From Physcia stellaris (taxonomy: Eukaryota > Ascomycota > Lecanoromycetes > Caliciales > Physciaceae): DNA of 64,000 nt. The notes under the pieces were generated by a model, which saw only the letters and a program-made list of their open reading frames with translations, had not been told where the DNA came from and ran no database searches. The stretch spans positions 710,504 to 774,503 of the forward strand of contig JABSSW010000017.1 of NCBI GenBank assembly GCA_018902385.1. Direction: 5' to 3'. The translations under genes and the position numbers were made by a program. Below are positions 58,996 through 64,000 of the stretch, one piece after another (within the stretch, counting starts at the first letter, position 1; each line of letters opens with the position of its first letter).

Positions 58996-61460
58996 TCGAC
59001 GCGTGTCAATGTCAACATGATATATAATGTCATTCGTATTCAACGCGAAATTGATTTTTGTTTTGAATTTTTTTGATATAAATTTCGTATCGTCATTTTT
59101 TTGTTTATTGTCGTTTCGTTTCGTTACGTTGTTTTCGAACGACGATGAAATTTGAAAATTTCGAATCGACAATTTTTGTTTTTTTGCATTCGAATCGTCA
59201 ACGATTTTAACATTTCGATCATGTTTCGTCACGTTTTTTTTTTTTTGATATTCGTTTTTGATTTTTTTTTTTAAATTTTTCGACATTGCGATGAATGTGT
59301 TTTGAAAAACGTAACAATCGAAATTATTCGAAAAATCGATTATTTTTTCATGATATGTGTTCAAATCAAATTTATTTTTTGAATTTACGTCGATTTGTTT
59401 ATTGTCAAACGTTAATTTTGATAACGCATTCGAAACAATATAATTTTTTTTATTTGTATTTCATTTTCAATTTGAATTGCAACAAATAAACGAAAACACG
59501 AACGAAACGAAAATTGAATTTATTGTGTTGTTCGAATTCATCGTGATTTGTTTAACGATGAAAATATTGACGACATAATTCGTGAAAACGACAATGATAT
59601 TTTTGATTATTTTTATCATATATCGAATTTTTTTGACAATTCATATTAAATCACACATTTCGAATTCGATGAATCAATATTTGATTTCGATTTCGTTCAA
59701 CATTCGATTTAAAAATAAAATGAATTCGATATCGTTTTTTTTGAATTTGTCGAAATTGTTGTTTGTTTTAAAATGATATATTATCGCGTCGAATTCGCGT
59801 CGTTTAAACGCGTCAATGTCGATGTACAATTGTCGATCGAAATTGAAATGTATCAAAAATGAAATTTTGTTAAAAGTTTTTTGCAATAATCGATATGATT
59901 TTAATTTTTCAATTGAAAAATTGTTCATTACGATTTTTTGCGAATAAATTTTGCGAATGATGTTTTTGTTGAAAAATGATTGTCGTAAAAATAAAATTTT
60001 GCGACGTTGTAACGCGTTCGTTTTTTGAACGTAAAACGCGACGAATTTTCGTAATCAATTTGTTAAATTTAAATAAATTTTCAAATTTTTCAAAATGTAA
60101 AAAAAATTCAATTTGATTATCGTTTTTAATTTGTCAATTGCGATAATTAAATCGAAAACGTCGATTTTTTGATCAAAAAATGCGATCGTAAAATAGTCGA
60201 AAAAAAATTTTTTGAACGAAAAATTAATTTCATAAATATTCAATCGTTCGAATATCGAATGTAAATGAACGATATGTTTTTCAAAAATATTGAAAAAAAC
60301 AACAATATCATTTACGTAAACGCGAACAAATTCGCGAAAATTTCGAAAAATAAAATCGATTCGTCGTTGTACGTATGACGAAAAATTTTTGAATTTTATC
60401 ATTGCGACGTTAAATTGTTTTTGTTTTTATGTGAAACGACGATAAATTTATGTTTGTTTGCAAATTTTATCAATCATTGATGAAAAAAATTCGTTGCGTC
60501 GAAAACAAAAATGAATTTGCATTCGACGACAATTGAAATAATGTTTGATTGAAAAAACATAAAATAAAAATCGATTAAAATGATTTTGTTTAATTCGCGT
60601 ATATTCACGACGATTCGATTTTTGCGTTTTGAATCATTTGATTCAAATATTGTTTTTCATATTGCGAAAACAAAATAATCATGCGAAATGAATTGATTGA
60701 TGTATTTCATGCGATTTTGAACGTGCAATTTATCGAAAATTTTATCAACGAATTTTCGATTTGCGAAATCGAAAAAAATAAATTTTCGTTGTTTCGATTT
60801 TCGCGTCGAATTTGAATTCAATTGACATTCATTTTTCAAACGAAATTCGCACGATAAATTCGTTATCGTTTCACAATTTTGAATAATTTTCGATTACGTT
60901 TGCAAACTTAATTCGTGCGTTAATATCATCGTAAATCGTGATATTTGCGAACAAAATTTTTTCAACATTAATGTTAAAATTTGAAACAGAATTGTTAAAA
61001 TTCTCGCACGAATTAATTGCAAAATTGATCGTAAAATTGAAATTTGAAACGACGAAATTAAACGCGATCGCATCGTGCAAATTTTCATAATTAGTCGCGA
61101 TAATCGCGTCAACGATCAAAATCGAAATATCAAATTTCATAATTTGTTTGAATCAATTTTAAAAACAAATTTATGAACATTAACAATTAAATGCGCGTAT
61201 TTCGAATTAACTAAATAATATTTTTTTTTTCGTATTTTTGTACGAATTTCAAACGTATTTTGAAAATGTAAACATTTTCAAAATTGACGTTGTTCGTTTG
61301 AATCATTTTTGTATGAATCGATGATATGAAAAATACGTTTTCATTTTGATTTAAACGTTGATTCGCGAAAACATGAACATAAAATCGCGTTCAATAAATA
61401 GATTATTTTTTCACGTAATTTGAAAAAAATCGTAAATGTTGATTGATTGATATTTTAATA
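58996..61460 (-). pseudogene. Element C RNase H, reverse transcriptase and linker relic
   Basis: RNase H at 59,674-59,928 (KLKSYRLLQKTFNKISF, YIDIDAFKRREFDAIIY) and 58,996-59,364. RT at 60,055-60,402 with FREFVRVYVNDIVVFFNIF, and linker frames at 60,657-60,839 and 60,871-61,140. Collinear with A and B. Confidence 0.83.
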
Positions 61461-64000
61461 ATTTCGTTGACACGAGTCGCGCGTTTGATTTGTGAATTTG
61501 CATTGATAACATTGAATTGTATTTTAATGTTTTGCAATTTTCGATGATAACAATTTGTTTATTTACATTTATATTCATTCGTTTTGAATTCAGTATATCA
61601 TTGTCGAAAAAAAATTTTTGTTTTCAATTTTTTCATTATGTAAATTTGTCGAGTGAACGTGACAATCGCATTTTCGTCATTAATCGAAATTTCGAAAATT
61701 CGAAAAATTAATGAAATATAATTCGTCGTGATTACAACGACGTTTTCAATGTCGCGAATTTTGAAAAATTTCATAATTTGTCGTGCATGAATTTGATAAT
61801 CAAATATTTTTGCATCAAAAATTTACGATCGATTAATGACGTATCGTATTCGATATCGACGCATATATTCGTGAAACATTGTTTATGTTTGTTTTAAATC
61901 GTGACGTAACGTTACGAACGAAATTCAAAATTGAATCGCGTATTTGTTTTGACGTTTGATTGTATAATAAATATTTGATGATCATGAACATTTTTCGTTA
62001 ATAATGTGTCAAATTTAATCGAAATTGCTTGATACGAACGCAAATATCGATGAAATTTGTTATTAAAATAAAATTTCGATTGACAACGTTTGCATGAATA
62101 AATTTTCGTTTATTTTGCAAAAATATTCACAAAATATTCGAATAATTCATGATTCACAAAATTCTCGTTAAATTTTTGAATTTCGAAATGTTTTTCGTCA
62201 TGATATTAAATCATTTATCGCAAATATTTTCGACGCGTTTTCAATATTCATGTTGTGATCGTTTTGATAATTTTTTCGTCGTTCGAATAATTGTTTTTTT
62301 TTTTTTCATTCGCAAAATACGTTCGTCGATATAATGTTTCATTTTGATTAAACGTTTCATTTGATTGAAATAAATATTTTGTTTTGACAAAAACGAAAAT
62401 GATGTTGAAAAATCGACAAAATAATTATTGAACGTAAAAATTGCGAATATTGAAATCGCGAATCGAACGTGTTTCGATTTTTTTGAATTTCGTTTTGTTG
62501 CGTTTGTTGAAATCGATATTGTTGATTTTCGTATGAACGTTTTTGCATATTTTGTGTCGATTGTTGTCGATTTGAATAATTTGATTGATATGAACGTTGT
62601 TGAAAAATATAAACGTTATTTTGTTTTTCAAATTGATACGATGTCGAATATTGAATTTGACGAAATTGCGAAAAAAATTCATTGAAATTTTCGTAATTTA
62701 CACGCTCATTGATAACAAAAAAAATATTATACGAATCGAATGATGTTGACAACGTTAATAATTGAAAACGATAAATAAATTGAAAACGATGTTTTTTTCG
62801 AACGAATGATAAAATCGATATCGATTTTCGATATTTCATCGTATTTTTTTTTATCGTCAAATTGTTGAAAAAATTCATTCATTGTAATTTTTTTTTGTCG
62901 ATTTGATCAAGTTTCGTCGAAATTTCAATTTCAATTCATTGTAAATTAAATACAATTGCGAATAAATTGACATCATTGTCGATTTAATTTTTTTTTTGAT
63001 TATAATTTTAACGAAATCGAATAATTCGCGATATCGACGAACATTTTTTATCGTGTATTTTTTTCGTGATAATCGTCAACGTTGTCGATGACAATTTTTT
63101 CATCGTTTCAACAACAAACGTTTTCGTTTTTACGTCATTTTCGAATTTAATCAATCGTTTTTAATTATCGTTGATTATTTTTGTATATCAACGTAACGCG
63201 TGATCACGCATGCAATTATAAAAATTTGTTCGAATCACATCGACATTTTTTGAACAATGTCATATTTTTAATTTTTTGATGTAAAAATGAACATTTCGAA
63301 AATAAATGTTTTTGTTCGAATGTTCGATCGAATTGTCGATAATAACGTTTTTTTTTCGTATCACGAATCAAAAAATTTTGTTTTTTGAACATTTCATTTA
63401 ACGTCGTCGTCATTGTCAAAAAATTCGATTGAATTTGATGATTCGACGAATTTTGAAAATTTTGTTTGAATGTTGTTTTTGATATTTTCGAACAAAATCT
63501 GAAATGTTTGTCATTGTTGTTGAATGAATTCAATGTTTTGTCAATTGTTATTTTCATTCGTCATGTTTGTATTAAATGCGAAAATAAATTCGATATTTTT
63601 GTGTTTCGAAAAATAATATTCAGCGAAATTATGATGTTATTTCGTCGTTAAAAAAACGAAATCGACGAAATGATTTGAAATTTACGACGTAAATTTTTCG
63701 AAATATGAATGTAAAAAATATCAAAAAAATATTTGCAATCGTCGATTTTAAATCAAAAATGAATGACGTAACACGATCATTGATTCAATCGAAAAATGAT
63801 TGATTATTTCGATAAATTTTTGTGACGATCACGAAAATTTTAAAATTTTTGCGAAAACGAGTTTTGTCGACGATTCATTTTGCTGAATAAACAATGTTTG
63901 TCGAAATTGAATGATTAATAATTGACAACGATGTTGATTTAAAACAATTAATTACGATGTTGTTACAGTAATTTCTGTCGATGTATTGACAAAATAAATT
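61461..64000 (-). pseudogene. Element C protease and Gag relic
   Basis: Protease remnants lie near 61,500-61,900. The finger at 62,030-62,098 reads CKRCQSKFYFNNKFHRYLRS with its last Cys lost. Gag frames follow at 62,357-62,878 (with QQRSYQSNYSNRQQS and NQQYRFQQTQQNEIQKNRN) and 63,216-63,557. The Gln/Asn/Tyr-rich segment is strikingly free of TAA stops at Gln codons. Confidence 0.75.

Larger units (their letters stand above)
57553..64000 (-). mobile_element. Element C: Ty3/Gypsy chromovirus, minus strand, runs off the window
   Basis: Third copy of the A/B family, uninterrupted in this window. In minus-strand order: Gag (about 62,357-63,557 and on to the edge), finger (62,030-62,098), protease, linker, RT, RNase H, integrase and chromodomain (about 57,740-57,900). 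By comparison with A, roughly 180 bp of internal sequence plus any 5' terminal repeat should lie beyond 64,000. Confidence 0.88.

Noticed and set aside
13850-64000. Ordinary CpA-type RIP
   Set aside because: CpA and TpG steps are abundant, Gln codons are intact, and only 4 of 50 LTR differences are in CpA/TpG context. The dominant context is CpT.
13850-64000. Mitochondrial DNA insert or contaminating AT-rich genome
   Set aside because: The block holds Copia and chromovirus domains, LTRs with target duplications and nested insertions, and it joins genic fungal DNA. A regional centromere remains possible but cannot be shown here.

Overview
The window is from a filamentous ascomycete (Pezizomycotina-type) genome. 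Two compartments meet near 13.75-13.85 kb. Bases 1 to about 13,740 are ordinary balanced-composition DNA with compact genes and 45-75 bp GT-AG introns, many showing CTGAC-like branch sites. From about 13,850 to the right edge the DNA is extremely AT-rich and made almost wholly of dead, nested LTR retrotransposons.

Gene compartment. 1-2,289: no supportable gene. 2,290-2,799 (+): short conserved-looking unknown protein. 3,150-5,427 (-): six-exon mitochondrial DEAD-box helicase of the MSS116 type. 5,787-8,194 (+): eight-exon ORC3, sharing a 359-bp divergent promoter with the helicase. 8,329-9,759 (-): six-exon unknown protein with an N-terminal hydrophobic segment. 10,010-12,867 (+): NOP14, a small-subunit processome factor. 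13,031-13,735 (-): EAF6, a NuA4 histone acetyltransferase subunit whose 5' end lies against the repeat block and which may carry a one-base frameshift. These are housekeeping genes and do not form an operon or cluster.

Repeat compartment. A Ty1/Copia pol relic (13.85-18.2 kb, +) abuts three copies of one Ty3/Gypsy chromovirus in alternating orientation: A (-, 18.2-39.7 kb), B (+, 40.4-54.85 kb) and C (-, 57.55 kb to the edge). The copies are joined by shared or mosaic terminal repeats. Three further chromoviruses are nested in them, each with matching LTRs and a 5-bp target duplication: D (20,386-27,842, +) in A's integrase, E (32,339-39,039, +) in A's gag, and N (43,172-51,018, -) in B's protease region. 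A 2.15-kb unrecognised insertion, F (about 54,945-57,093), sits in the B/C terminal repeat and carries a single-frame unknown ORF.

Most notable observation. The decay resembles repeat-induced point mutation (RIP) but has the wrong sequence context. Classical RIP hits CpA. Here CpA, TpG and CpG are abundant, while CpT/ApG and CpC/GpG are nearly erased. Aligning the three LTR pairs by hand gives 50 differences: 49 transitions, of which 42 are CpT, 1 CpC, 4 CpA and 2 CpG, plus one transversion. In line with this, Gln codons survive in the relics and most in-frame stops I examined are TGA at expected Trp positions.
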